In this document: positions 25,209 to 33,388 of the stretch, in pieces
Position numbering within the stretch: the first letter of the stretch is position 1
Layout of the letters: each line of letters opens with the position of its first letter
NCBI GenBank assembly: GCA_016185185.1
Contig: JACPOD010000013.1
Coordinates: forward strand, 1 to 64,000
DNA length: 64,000 nt
Origin: Sphingobacteriales bacterium
GTDB lineage: Bacteria > Bacteroidota > Bacteroidia > Chitinophagales > Chitinophagaceae
Direction: 5' to 3'
The notes under the pieces: model-generated
Database searches by the model: none
The model's input: the letters and a program-made list of their open reading frames with translations, nothing else
What the model was told of the DNA's origin: nothing
Made by a program: the position numbers and the translations under genes

Positions 25209-27200
25209 TTATTTAGATGGTGCTGGTGCAGGTTCTGGATTTGTTTTTCCGGTACTGAATGTAATAGGTACATTAGAACCGGCTGCACTTACACGGATAT
25301 AACCCTGCATTTCCTGGTGCAGTGCAGAACAGAAGTCTGTGCAATACATTGGATATACACCTGGTTTTTCCGGTTTCCATGCCAGTGTTTGTGTTTCACC
25401 AGGCATAATGAGTAATTCAGCATTATTAGCGCCTTTTACCGCAAAGCCATGCGGAACGTCCCAATCCTGTTCCAGGTTAGTAACGTGGAAGTAAACCACA
25501 TCACCCATTTTCACTCCTTCAATATTATCAGGAGTAAAGTGCGAACGAATGGCAGTCATATAAACATGCACTTCGTTTCCTTTACGTTCTACTCTTGCAT
25601 TTTTATCACCAATAGCTGCATAAGGGTTGGCGTTCTCTTCAATCTTATAAATCTTCTGCGAATTCTTCATTATCAAATCAGCAGGTATTGCTTCAGCATA
25701 GTGTGGTTCCCCAATGGTTGGGAAATCAAGAATGAGTTTCATCTTATCACCACTGATATCATACATCTGTGCACTTTGTGCTAATTCAGGACCGGTTGGT
25801 AAATAGCGGTCTTTAGTGATTTTGTTGTAAGCAATCAGGTATTTACCCCATGGTTTTTTAGTAGGACCACCGGGAACACTCAGGTGACCAACAGAATAGT
25901 AAGTAGGCACACGGTCCAACACTTTCAAATCTTTAACACTCCATTTAACCACTTCAGATGAAACAAAGAAAGAAGTATAGGCATTACCATTGGCATCAAA
26001 TTCTGTATGCAAGGGCCCGAGACCTGGTTTTTGCACTTCACCATGTAATACGGCATCATATTTTAATACGGGGATTCCTTCATAAGCACCATCAAAATTT
26101 TTACTGGCAATTGCTTGTTGAATTTTAGTAAAAGAGAAAACAGGAATTACAGCAGCGAGTTTACCACTACCAACAATGTATTCACCAGTAGGATCAGTAT
26201 CACAACCGTGAGGAGATTTTGGACAAGGCATAAAGTAAACCATATCGGGACAATCTTTAGGATCTAAAACAGTTACTTCATTTTCGATAGTGGAAGTGGC
26301 CATATGTTTTTTCTCATCATACACGTTGTGTGCATATTTAACTGATTGTTTTTGCCCTTTACCGGCAGCTAAATATTCTTCTGCTTTTTTCCAGTTAACA
26401 CAAAGAATAAAATCCTTGTCTTTTTGAGAAGCATTTACTTCCAGTAACGTGTTTGCTCTTTCGGAGTTATAACAACTGAAGAACATCCATCCGTGAGATT
26501 TTCCTTTACCGGCTCTAGCCAGGTCGAAGTTTACACCAGGCAATAAAATCTGGAAATTAATTTTCAGGCCACCTGTATTTTTATCAACAGCGATAAAACT
26601 TACCGTACCACGGAAATTTTGTTTGTAAGTATTAATAGGAACATCACCATTGCTGTTATCCATCGGCACACTAAACCTTGTTCCCGCTACTACATACTCT
26701 GAGTTTTCAGTAATAAAGGGAGAAGAGTGGTTACCGGCACTGTTAGGTATTTCAATAATTTCTGCAGTGCGGAATGTTTTTAAATCAACACGGGCAATAC
26801 GTGGGGTATTGTTACCATTACCAAATACCCAGCGTCCGTCCTGAACGCCATCTGTTTCAGACAATGCAATGTGGTGCAAATCGTCCCAGGGTACAAAACC
26901 ATGAGAGGTGTTGAGCATAGCTTTTGTTTCTTCACTATATCCATAACCTTTTTCTGGGTCAACCGAGAATACAGGGATTACACGGAACAATCTTCCTGAA
27001 GGAATGCCATACACACTCATTTGTCCGCTGAAACCACCGGAAACAAAATTGTAAAATTCATCGTACTTACCGGGGGCTACATACGTCTTCTGTGCAGCAT
27101 CGCCGCTCACAGCCGATTCAGCTCCTTTCGGTTTACATGCAGGGGCTAAAAAGCTGATCGTTATAATAGCCAGCAGCAGTTTGGATAAAACCTTTTTCAT
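25209..27200 (-). CDS. nosZ: Nitrous-oxide reductase NosZ, clade II (Sec-type)
   Basis: NosZ reduces N2O to N2 in the periplasm using CuZ and CuA centres. The 663-aa protein has a Sec/lipoprotein-like signal (LLAIITISFLAPACKPKG) and no twin-arginine motif, which identifies clade II. The seven-bladed propeller carries His-rich motifs such as WDDLHHIALSETDG and CPKSPHGCDTDPTGEY. The C-terminal cupredoxin has the CuA ligands in CTDFCSALHQEMQG. It follows a c-type cytochrome lipoprotein gene by 30 bp, the probable electron donor. Confidence 0.97.
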   Translation of the reverse strand: MKKVLSKLLLAIITISFLAPACKPKGAESAVSGDAAQKTYVAPGKYDEFYNFVSGGFSGQMSVYGIPSGRLFRVIPVFSVDPEKGYGYSEETKAMLNTSHGFVPWDDLHHIALSETDGVQDGRWVFGNGNNTPRIARVDLKTFRTAEIIEIPNSAGNHSSPFITENSEYVVAGTRFSVPMDNSNGDVPINTYKQNFRGTVSFIAVDKNTGGLKINFQILLPGVNFDLARAGKGKSHGWMFFSCYNSERANTLLEVNASQKDKDFILCVNWKKAEEYLAAGKGQKQSVKYAHNVYDEKKHMATSTIENEVTVLDPKDCPDMVYFMPCPKSPHGCDTDPTGEYIVGSGKLAAVIPVFSFTKIQQAIASKNFDGAYEGIPVLKYDAVLHGEVQKPGLGPLHTEFDANGNAYTSFFVSSEVVKWSVKDLKVLDRVPTYYSVGHLSVPGGPTKKPWGKYLIAYNKITKDRYLPTGPELAQSAQMYDISGDKMKLILDFPTIGEPHYAEAIPADLIMKNSQKIYKIEENANPYAAIGDKNARVERKGNEVHVYMTAIRSHFTPDNIEGVKMGDVVYFHVTNLEQDWDVPHGFAVKGANNAELLIMPGETQTLAWKPEKPGVYPMYCTDFCSALHQEMQGYIRVSAAGSNVPITFSTGKTNPEPAPAPSK

Positions 27201-27230
27201 AAATAAATATTTAGTGATTTATGGTGAGAA

Positions 27231-27725
27231 TTATTTTACACCGTCGTTTTTGCGCATGAACTCATATACATGTCTTGCATCATCATCTGTAAGACTTTGA
27301 TTGGGCATACGTACTAAGCAGGTTTCCAGCAAAGCCTGGGCTTGCGGATCGTTAGCTAGCATCTCATCTGTATTAGTAGCAAAATTCATAACCCACTCAG
27401 GGGTTCTCCTGGAGGTAACACCTTTCCAGCCGGGGCCAACCAGTTTTTCTTCAGTAAGGCGGTGGCAGCTCATACATTTAGTATCGTAGATCTTACTTCC
27501 CGCATCTGCCATGGCTTTATCCAGGGTTGCTGGAATATCCACTTTGGTAAATTTTCCAATACCTTTTTTATCATCCTTTTCCTTTTGAGATTTGTCAGTA
27601 GTTGCTGCTACAGGGGCAGGTGTTGTGTCAGTAGTTTTCTTTTCAGCACCGCCACCACAGGCTATTAGTGTGAAGGTTAAAGTGCCCATGAAAAGAGCAG
27701 AAGCTGTCAATAGTTTAAGTTTCAT
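27231..27725 (-). CDS. Mono-haem cytochrome c lipoprotein (NosC-like)
   Basis: Start MKLKLLTASALFMGTLTFTL (27725) gives a lipobox IAC before GGGAEKK; the ORF start at 27845 would run through the promoter. After a Thr/Pro/Ala/Lys-rich linker a class I cytochrome c domain has CMSCHRLTEEKLVGPGWKG and the axial Met in VRMPNQSLTDDD. It is first in the nos transcript and probably passes electrons to NosZ (inference). Such cytochromes precede nosZ in other clade II clusters. Confidence 0.9.
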   Translation of the reverse strand: MKLKLLTASALFMGTLTFTLIACGGGAEKKTTDTTPAPVAATTDKSQKEKDDKKGIGKFTKVDIPATLDKAMADAGSKIYDTKCMSCHRLTEEKLVGPGWKGVTSRRTPEWVMNFATNTDEMLANDPQAQALLETCLVRMPNQSLTDDDARHVYEFMRKNDGVK

Positions 27726-27750
27726 GTGTTTAAAAATTTTAAATTGAATG

Positions 27751-27775
27751 ATAAAAGGATGCGGACATCTTTTAT
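27751..27775. promoter_or_regulatory. Inverted repeat at the nosC start region, candidate repressor operator
   Basis: The arm ATAAAAGGATG (27751-27761) is mirrored by CATCTTTTAT (27766-27775) with one bulged base and a four-base spacer. It sits right after the -7 box of the nos promoter, covering the likely start site, and close to the divergent Rrf2 gene. It could be an Rrf2 operator or a 5'-UTR hairpin. Confidence 0.55.
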
Positions 27776-27779
27776 GGTG

Positions 27780-27845
27780 TAAAAGTATTTTGGCAGGCGA
27801 TGTATGCGGATGAGAAGCCTCAGTTAAGTTGCTGATATTTATCAA
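27780..27845 (-). promoter_or_regulatory. FNR-like activator site and -7 element of the nos operon
   Basis: On the minus strand TTGATAAATATCAG (27832-27845) is the box and TACTTTTA (27780-27787) the -7. Box centre to -7 end is 58.5 bp. No -33 element is visible. The box sits just ahead of the plus-strand Rrf2 gene. Confidence 0.75.
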
Positions 27846-27878
27846 TTGTGATTGTTATTGCAACAAATAGTTTTGAAA

Positions 27879-28310
27879 ATGTTTTTTTCAAAATCTTTCG
27901 GATATGCACTACGTAGTATTTTATACGTAGTAATGGTTAATGAAACCCAGCCCCGTGTACAAATACAGGAGGTGGCTGAACGTTTGCAGATCCCCAAGCA
28001 TTTTTTAGGGAAGATTATGAAAATGCTGGCAAAGGAAAAAATTATTGATTCTGCAAAAGGGCCTTTTGGTGGTTTTTTCGTTAATGATGGTACCGTTTCA
28101 ACGCCACTTCTAAGACTAATGGAACTCACGGATGGACTGGAGCAGTTCCAGGAATGTTCTTTACGGCTGAAAAAATGTAATGCAGATAAACCATGCCCCA
28201 TGCATAACCGCATTGTACAAAACAGGAATGAATTAATTACTATGTTTTCTTCTACAACTATTGGTGATTTGATAAGAAGCGATGATAAAAAGTTTATCAA
28301 TTCCATTTAA
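27879..28310 (+). CDS. Rrf2 family transcriptional regulator, possible Fe-S/NO sensor
   Basis: A 143-aa Rrf2-type winged-helix protein. The HTH spans VQIQEVAERLQIPKHFLGKIM, followed by wing LAKEKIIDSAKGPFGGFFV. Three Cys occur as C-x6-C-x5-C (ECSLRLKKCNADKPC) at the position where NsrR and IscR bind an Fe-S cluster, so NO or redox sensing is likely. Start MFFSKSFGYALRS (27879) is preferred over the track start at 27852. It is divergent from nosC-nosZ and converges on the Hsp15-like gene with a four-base overlap. Confidence 0.88.
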   Translation: MFFSKSFGYALRSILYVVMVNETQPRVQIQEVAERLQIPKHFLGKIMKMLAKEKIIDSAKGPFGGFFVNDGTVSTPLLRLMELTDGLEQFQECSLRLKKCNADKPCPMHNRIVQNRNELITMFSSTTIGDLIRSDDKKFINSI

Positions 28311-28693
28311 TCGCCAATAAAATCGTCTAAATCCCTTCTTTCTTTTTTGGTAGGCCTTCCAATTTTACTTCTTCTTTTACCGGTATGAAAGGTAGCCGCC
28401 TGGTATTCTATCCGTTTAATTTCTTCTTCGGGAGTAATATCAATATAAAACTTTATTGCTTCGGCATACTGTACCCGGTTGTGTAATAAGCCGGTTACTT
28501 TTATACGCCAGCGTTTGGCTTCCGTTTTTACTTCGTACTCATCACCCACATGAACTTGCTTGGCTGCTTTAGCTGCCGAGCCTTCGTATTTCACCTTGCC
28601 GGAATCGCAGGCTGCTGCTGCCATTGTTCTTGTTTTAAACAGACGGATGGCCCAGAGATATTTATCGAGTCGGAGTTTTTCTTTTTCGGGCAT
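28307..28693 (-). CDS. hslR: RNA-binding S4 domain protein, Hsp15-like
   Basis: A 128-aa protein with an S4 domain at the N-terminus (LRLDKYLWAIRLFKTRTMAAAACDSGKVKYEGSAA is its pattern) and a basic C-terminus (KRRSKIGRPTKKERRDLDDF). Hsp15 binds free 50S subunits carrying nascent chains and recycles them. Length and order match the family. It overlaps the convergent Rrf2 gene by four bases and is followed upstream by a terminator and the M20 peptidase gene. Confidence 0.88.
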   Translation of the reverse strand: MPEKEKLRLDKYLWAIRLFKTRTMAAAACDSGKVKYEGSAAKAAKQVHVGDEYEVKTEAKRWRIKVTGLLHNRVQYAEAIKFYIDITPEEEIKRIEYQAATFHTGKRRSKIGRPTKKERRDLDDFIGD

Positions 28694-28707
28694 TTATCAA
28701 AATTAAA

Positions 28708-28734
28708 AAACCTCACCCAAAATGAGTGAGGTTT
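28708..28734 (-). terminator. Rho-independent terminator of the M20 peptidase gene
   Basis: AAACCTCAC pairs with GTGAGGTTT; on the minus strand the stem is followed by TTTTTTAATTTT. It lies between the M20 gene and the Hsp15-like gene. Confidence 0.8.
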
Positions 28735-28738
28735 AAAA

Positions 28739-28766
28739 GGTCCCCCTTCGGGGGATTTAGGGGGCC
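28739..28766. repeat. REP-like C/G-rich palindrome at a gene end
   Basis: TCCCCCTTCGGGGGA hairpin followed by TTTAGGGGGCC. It overlaps the stop codon of the M20 peptidase gene. Similar hairpin plus G-tract elements occur at 44783 and 61125. Confidence 0.65.
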
Positions 28767-30121
28767 GCAAAATATTGATGGAAATAAGGAATGGTTTCAA
28801 TTCCCTTGTAAAAATTCTCAATATTATATTTTTCGTTGGGTGAATGAAGATTGTCGTTATCCAATCCAAAGCCCATAAATATAATTTTTATACCTAATTC
28901 TTTTTCTAAAATGTAACAGATAGGAATACTTCCTCCACCACGAACAGGAATAGGAATTTTGCCAAATGTTGTTTCCACCGCTTTGGAAGCTGCTTTATAA
29001 CCTTTGCTATCAATCGGCGTCATGTAAGGTTCGCCGCCATGATGTTCAAATGCTTCTACTGTAACACAGGAAGGGGCAATAGAACGGAAATGGTTTAATA
29101 AAAGTTCCGTCATTTTATGCGAAGTTTGATTAGGAACCAGCCTCGCCGAAATTTTTGCATGAGCTTTTGCCGGCAAAACTGTTTTGGCTCCTTCACCAGT
29201 ATAACCGCCCCAAATGCCATTTAATTCCAATGTTGGTCTGATGCCAGTTCTTTCATATGTGGTAAAACCTTTTTCACCCCACAATTCTTTTATGCCAATT
29301 TCATCTTTATATTCTTTTTCATCAAAAGGTGCTTTATTAATGAGAGCCCTTTCTTCTGTACCTGCAACCACCACATCATCGTAAAAACCGGGGATGGTAA
29401 TATGATTGTTTTCATCATGAATGGATGCAATCATCTTTGATAAAACAGTAATGGGATTGGCTACGGCGCCACCATAAGTGCCGCTGTGTAAATCACGGCC
29501 GGAAGCGGTTACCACCACTTCTATATAGCTCAATCCACGAACACCAGTATCTAAAGACGGTGTTTCCATACTCAGCATAGAACTGTCGCTGATTAATATT
29601 ACATCGGCTTTTAATAAATCTTTATTAGCGGATACAAATTTTCCAAGGTTGGGCGAGCCCACTTCTTCTTCACCTTCAATTAAAAATTTAATGTTAGTAG
29701 CCATGGTATTTGTGTGTACCAATGTTTCCAATGCTTTTACATGCATATAAAACTGTCCTTTATCGTCAGCAGAGCCACGGGCAAAAACTTTTCCGTCTTT
29801 AATGGTTGGTTCAAAAGGGCCGCTGTGCCATAGTTCAAGAGGTTCAACCGGCTGTACATCGTAGTGGCCATATACTAAAACAGTTGGCTTAGCAGCATCA
29901 ATAATTTTTTCACCATAAACAACCGGGTGACCTTCGGTAGGCATAACAACTGCTTTATCTGCCCCGGCTTTTAATAAACTTTCTTTTACGGCTTCGGCAC
30001 ATTTAAGCATATCCGCTTTATGTTCACTTTTAGCACTTATTGAAGGGATGCGGAGTAAATCGAGCATTTCATTTAAAAAACGTTCTTTATTCTTTTCCTG
30101 ATAATCTTTCCAGGCCTGCAT
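28757..30121 (-). CDS. M20 family dipeptidase/metallopeptidase
   Basis: A 454-aa zinc-dependent peptidase of the M20 (carnosinase/CNDP-like) group. The first metal motif VYGHYDVQPVEP and catalytic Asp, then ARGSADDKGQFYMHV, GEEEVGSPNLG and the C-terminal SIPICYILEKELG and FGLDNDNLHSPNEKY with the last His are all present. The dimerisation domain between carries SGRDLHSGTYGG. No signal peptide, so likely cytoplasmic. The last codons and stop lie in a REP-like palindrome. Confidence 0.93.
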   Translation of the reverse strand: MQAWKDYQEKNKERFLNEMLDLLRIPSISAKSEHKADMLKCAEAVKESLLKAGADKAVVMPTEGHPVVYGEKIIDAAKPTVLVYGHYDVQPVEPLELWHSGPFEPTIKDGKVFARGSADDKGQFYMHVKALETLVHTNTMATNIKFLIEGEEEVGSPNLGKFVSANKDLLKADVILISDSSMLSMETPSLDTGVRGLSYIEVVVTASGRDLHSGTYGGAVANPITVLSKMIASIHDENNHITIPGFYDDVVVAGTEERALINKAPFDEKEYKDEIGIKELWGEKGFTTYERTGIRPTLELNGIWGGYTGEGAKTVLPAKAHAKISARLVPNQTSHKMTELLLNHFRSIAPSCVTVEAFEHHGGEPYMTPIDSKGYKAASKAVETTFGKIPIPVRGGGSIPICYILEKELGIKIIFMGFGLDNDNLHSPNEKYNIENFYKGIETIPYFHQYFAAP

Positions 30122-30239
30122 ACAGTATGAATTGTTTATAGATTAAAAATATAAAGAGCGAATGTAGGAAATTTCATTGTACGGTCACGAATATGCATGA
30201 TGCTGTTTTAAGAAAACATTTGCGTTTGTAAAGCGGCGT

Positions 30240-30366
30240 TTGTCTGTATCCAGACAGTCTTAGTAACAGTTGAAATGGAACTTTGGTTCTATTTTCATGA
30301 GTTGGTTAAAACCAATTTCGGTTTTAGGGTTAAGTAAGCACGGTGTTTTTACATCGTGCTTTTTTT
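30240..30366 (+). ncRNA. Candidate small transcript with a 20-codon ORF
   Basis: The 385-bp gap 30122-30506 has no long ORF. It holds a hairpin TGTCTGTATCCAGACA, a GGAAC/GTTCT stem and a strong terminator at 30337-30366, so a short plus-strand RNA is likely. Within it ATG at 30275 reads MELWFYFHELVKTNFGFRVK to TAA at 30337, ending just where the terminator stem begins. I could not identify an obvious TAnnTTTG promoter. It may be a non-coding RNA or a tiny protein gene; no family is recognised. Confidence 0.4.
30337..30366 (+). terminator. Rho-independent terminator of the small transcript
   Basis: AGCACGGTG pairs with CATCGTGCT (nine pairs, one G-T wobble) and is followed by a T7 run, in the plus direction only. 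Confidence 0.8.
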
Positions 30367-30506
30367 GTGGAAAAAATAATTTAGAGTTTAACACTTCTTA
30401 ACAATCCGGCTCCGCTAAATTTGCGCAGCGATTGTTAAAGCTACATCAGCCTTTGTTGGTCTTATTTATGTGAAATGTAAATAGTTCCTGCAAAGGCTGA
30501 GCCTAT

Positions 30507-31031
30507 TTAATAACGTTGTGAACGGAATAATCTTGGAAAGCCAAGAAGTATGTATAGAACAGCAAATCCTATTAAAATGAATTTTGTAGCAGCACAAACA
30601 AAGGTAATAAGCGTAGTAATGGCATCATAATTACCATCAAGGGTACGAAGCATGAAAATATTTTCTGCAATATCAAAACCACCGGCAGCGAGCCCCATAT
30701 AAGCAAAATTCTTTCCCGCCATTTTTTGCCATTTAGAACTGTGGTACCGTATTTTTCGGCAGGCTGCAAAAAGAAAAAGACTGTAAAAAAAGATAAAAAT
30801 ATAATCGAGCAGTATGTTTTTTCGGGCAACGGCAGTCAAATTTATAGAATTTGCGGGTTTCCATACATTCAAAATCTCCCGTGCTTCTTCCGGTGATTTT
30901 GCAAGTTCAAGACTAACGATGGCTAATGGTGTTTTACTGGTTCTTAAACTTTTTCCCTGAATTTGTAAAAACACCAGCATCCCAAAGGTTCCCATAAAAA
31001 GAGGCAGCAAAACTTTCCAGCTATAATTCAT
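30507..31031 (-). CDS. Four-helix membrane protein of unknown function
   Basis: A 174-aa protein with an N-terminal helix (WKVLLPLFMGTFGMLVFLQI), a short external loop with SPEEAREILNVWKPANS and three further helices including LDYIFIFFYSLFLFAACRKI and AATKFILIGFAVLYILLG. I do not recognise a family. The arrangement of an extracytoplasmic loop after helix 1 is compatible with a sensory or DUF-type membrane protein. It lies downstream of the superoxide dismutase gene, on the same strand, after a 55-bp gap. Confidence 0.6.
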   Translation of the reverse strand: MNYSWKVLLPLFMGTFGMLVFLQIQGKSLRTSKTPLAIVSLELAKSPEEAREILNVWKPANSINLTAVARKNILLDYIFIFFYSLFLFAACRKIRYHSSKWQKMAGKNFAYMGLAAGGFDIAENIFMLRTLDGNYDAITTLITFVCAATKFILIGFAVLYILLGFPRLFRSQRY

Positions 31032-31086
31032 TTACCGAACTTATTGGCCGCAAACGTAGATATTTTTTTTTAAACCATGTCAATAG

Positions 31087-31845
31087 TTAAATATATTGCT
31101 CAAATCTTTTTTGAATGAAATCCCAATTCACTATTTTCCACCATTGCTCAATATAATCTGCTCTTTTATTCTGGTATTTTAAATAATAGGCATGTTCCCA
31201 AACATCTAATCCTATTACCGGAATACCTTTCAAATCTGAAATATCCATTAATGGATTATCCTGATTAGGGGTGGAACCGATTTTTAACTTTTTATCCGGG
31301 GTTAAAATCAGCCATGCCCAACCGCTACCAAACCTTGATTTGGCTGCATCGCTAAATTGATTTTTAAATGAATCAAAAGAATTGAAATTTTCTTCTATTG
31401 CAGTTAATAATTTACCTGAGGCTTTGCTCTCCCCGTTTGCTTTCATACTCTTCCAGAATAATTCATGATTGTAGTGACCACCACCATTGTTCCGCATTTT
31501 AGTAGAGTATTTGGAAATTCTTGACAGCAGATCTTCTAATGGTATTTTTATATCAACACCTTCAGCTTGTGCTGCTTCTTTTAAATTTTTACTGTAGGCT
31601 GAAGCATGTTTAGTGTAATGAATCTCCATAGTCATTGCATCAATTACCGGTTCCAGGTCTTTATATGCATAGGGTAATGGTGTTTGCTCAAAACCTGTGC
31701 TGTATGGTAATGCTACCTGTGTTTTTTTAGAAGAGGAACAGGAACTCAGCAATACATTTGTACCCGATACCGTTACGGCTGTTATAATCCCTGCTTTGGT
31801 GGCATCGCCAATAAATTGCCGGCGGGATGATTTATTTGTACTCAT
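31087..31845 (-). CDS. Fe/Mn superoxide dismutase with Tat-type, lipoprotein-like signal
   Basis: Superoxide dismutase of the Fe/Mn family, 252 aa. Metal ligands appear in MEIHYTKHASAY, NNGGGHYNHELFWKSM and LDVWEHAYYLKYQNKRADYI. The N-terminus MSTNKSSRRQFIGDATKAG carries a twin-arginine motif, and LLSSC before SSSKK is a lipobox. Folded, metal-loaded export by Tat and lipid anchoring are therefore likely, placing the enzyme outside the cytoplasm; most bacterial Fe/Mn SODs are cytoplasmic. Metal specificity cannot be assigned safely. Confidence 0.92.
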   Translation of the reverse strand: MSTNKSSRRQFIGDATKAGIITAVTVSGTNVLLSSCSSSKKTQVALPYSTGFEQTPLPYAYKDLEPVIDAMTMEIHYTKHASAYSKNLKEAAQAEGVDIKIPLEDLLSRISKYSTKMRNNGGGHYNHELFWKSMKANGESKASGKLLTAIEENFNSFDSFKNQFSDAAKSRFGSGWAWLILTPDKKLKIGSTPNQDNPLMDISDLKGIPVIGLDVWEHAYYLKYQNKRADYIEQWWKIVNWDFIQKRFEQYI

Positions 31846-31883
31846 TATATTAAAATTTTAAGAAAAGGTACAGCAAAAATTTG

Positions 31884-33353
31884 TTAAGCAACCAGGCTAT
31901 TGCTTTTCTTCCTTTTAATTATTTGAATGAGACGCAATACATAAGGTTTTATTTTTCCTGACAACCTGTAATAGTATTCTTTGTTAAAGAGCTGGGAATC
32001 GTGCATTGCTTTGTACGTAAGGAATATCCCGATTGGAATCAAAATAAAAGTGGATAGCCACATACCGGACAATGCATTAAATACTTCTTGTTTGGCGAGT
32101 TTTTCTCCAAACGTATTTATCAGGTGAAAAAAGATAAAAAAGATTAAAGCAAAAACAAACGGTAATCCAATTCCGCCTTTGCGAATGATAGATCCCAGGG
32201 GTGCCCCTATTAAAAATAAAACGAGACAAGCAGTTGATAAGGAAAATTTCCGGTGCCATTCAATTAAATGCAGTTGTAGTTGTTTCTTTTTTTCCACATA
32301 CTCATTCACTTTACCTTCAATTGAATTTTTAATAGAGGTTAGTTGTGATTGGGTTTGGGAAAAAACTGCAGTACGGACTGAATCAGGAACTATATCCTGA
32401 ATCTTTTTTAAAGATGTAATTTTTTTTGTTTTAACACTGTCCCAATCTTTAGCCGTAAGTTTTCCAAAATTGAAGAATAAGGAAACGTCCTTTTCACTTT
32501 TTCTTTCAAAAGTATCCAGGTCTTTATGCAGAGAATCTATGGTGATACCAAGTTGCCGTACACTTAGCATTTGGTAGAAGTTTTTAAAAGCCGAATCATT
32601 ATAATTCAGCATAGCTAGAGCGCTGAGGTCAAATACTTTTTGATAATTTTTGAAGCCCAACCTTATATATTCTGTATTATAATTATTACCACTGCTTCCC
32701 CTTTCCTGGTATCTCCATCCGTTTTGCAGATCAAATAGTAATTTTCTTTTATCAGCAGAGACTGACATACTTCCTCTTTGTGCAACAATTATATTATCCT
32801 GTAACTGATAACTGTGTTCATATATAATTACATTTTCAAGATTTTTACCTTCTTTATCTTTTTTTCCCACTTTTAACGTGTAACCGGGAATACCATCATA
32901 GAAAACTCCTTCTTTTAAATCAAAGGCAGGCTTGCTAAACCGGATGTTGGTTAATAATGTTTTCATTCTCAAATTAGCAACCGGTATTATATAATTGTTG
33001 AAAAGAAATGCTATACCACAAATAAAAAGTGCCACCACAAATAAAGAACGCATAAACCGCAGGAGGGGGATACCGGCTGATTTAATAGCAACCAGTTCAA
33101 AAGTTTCTCCAAGATTTCCAAAAGTCATAATGGAAGCCAGCAGCATGCCCAACGGAAAGGCAAGGGGAACCAGTGTTGCGGAAACGTAGCCTATAAGCCT
33201 GGCAATAGTAAAAAAATCAAGCCCTTTGCCTACTAAATCATCAATATATAACCAAAAGAACTGCATTACCAGTACAAACAGGGTAATAAAGAAAGTGGCC
33301 ACAAACGGACCTATAAATGCCTTTATAATGAGCTTATCTAATTTTTTAATCAC
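31884..33353 (-). CDS. LptF/LptG family permease
   Basis: A 489-aa member of the YjgP/YjgQ family, the transmembrane part of the LptBFG transporter that extracts lipopolysaccharide from the inner membrane. It has N-terminal helices (KLDKLIIKAFIGPFVATFFITLF), a large periplasmic beta-jellyroll (about 110-370) and C-terminal helices with LFLIGAPLGSIIRKGGIGLP. Bacteroidota often carry such single-gene permeases. It is divergent from a hypothetical gene with a 35-bp gap. Whether it is F-like or G-like is not clear. Confidence 0.88.
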   Translation of the reverse strand: MIKKLDKLIIKAFIGPFVATFFITLFVLVMQFFWLYIDDLVGKGLDFFTIARLIGYVSATLVPLAFPLGMLLASIMTFGNLGETFELVAIKSAGIPLLRFMRSLFVVALFICGIAFLFNNYIIPVANLRMKTLLTNIRFSKPAFDLKEGVFYDGIPGYTLKVGKKDKEGKNLENVIIYEHSYQLQDNIIVAQRGSMSVSADKRKLLFDLQNGWRYQERGSSGNNYNTEYIRLGFKNYQKVFDLSALAMLNYNDSAFKNFYQMLSVRQLGITIDSLHKDLDTFERKSEKDVSLFFNFGKLTAKDWDSVKTKKITSLKKIQDIVPDSVRTAVFSQTQSQLTSIKNSIEGKVNEYVEKKKQLQLHLIEWHRKFSLSTACLVLFLIGAPLGSIIRKGGIGLPFVFALIFFIFFHLINTFGEKLAKQEVFNALSGMWLSTFILIPIGIFLTYKAMHDSQLFNKEYYYRLSGKIKPYVLRLIQIIKRKKSNSLVA

Positions 33354-33388
33354 CCTGCTGATGTACTTTAGCTTCGAAATAAATAATT

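Noticed and set aside
27751-27775. Consensus NsrR operator
   Set aside because: The half-sites resemble AAGATG but spacing is too short for the described consensus; kept only as a candidate repeat.
27842-28306. 154-aa minus-strand ORF opposite the Rrf2 gene
   Set aside because: The plus-strand Rrf2 domain match is clear; the minus frame shows no family features.
28690-28700. Further FNR box near ATCAA at 28696
   Set aside because: The upstream half-site is CGGGC, not TTGAT.
30240-30366. tRNA or known riboswitch in the gap
   Set aside because: No cloverleaf, no CCA end and no motif of a riboswitch class I recognise.
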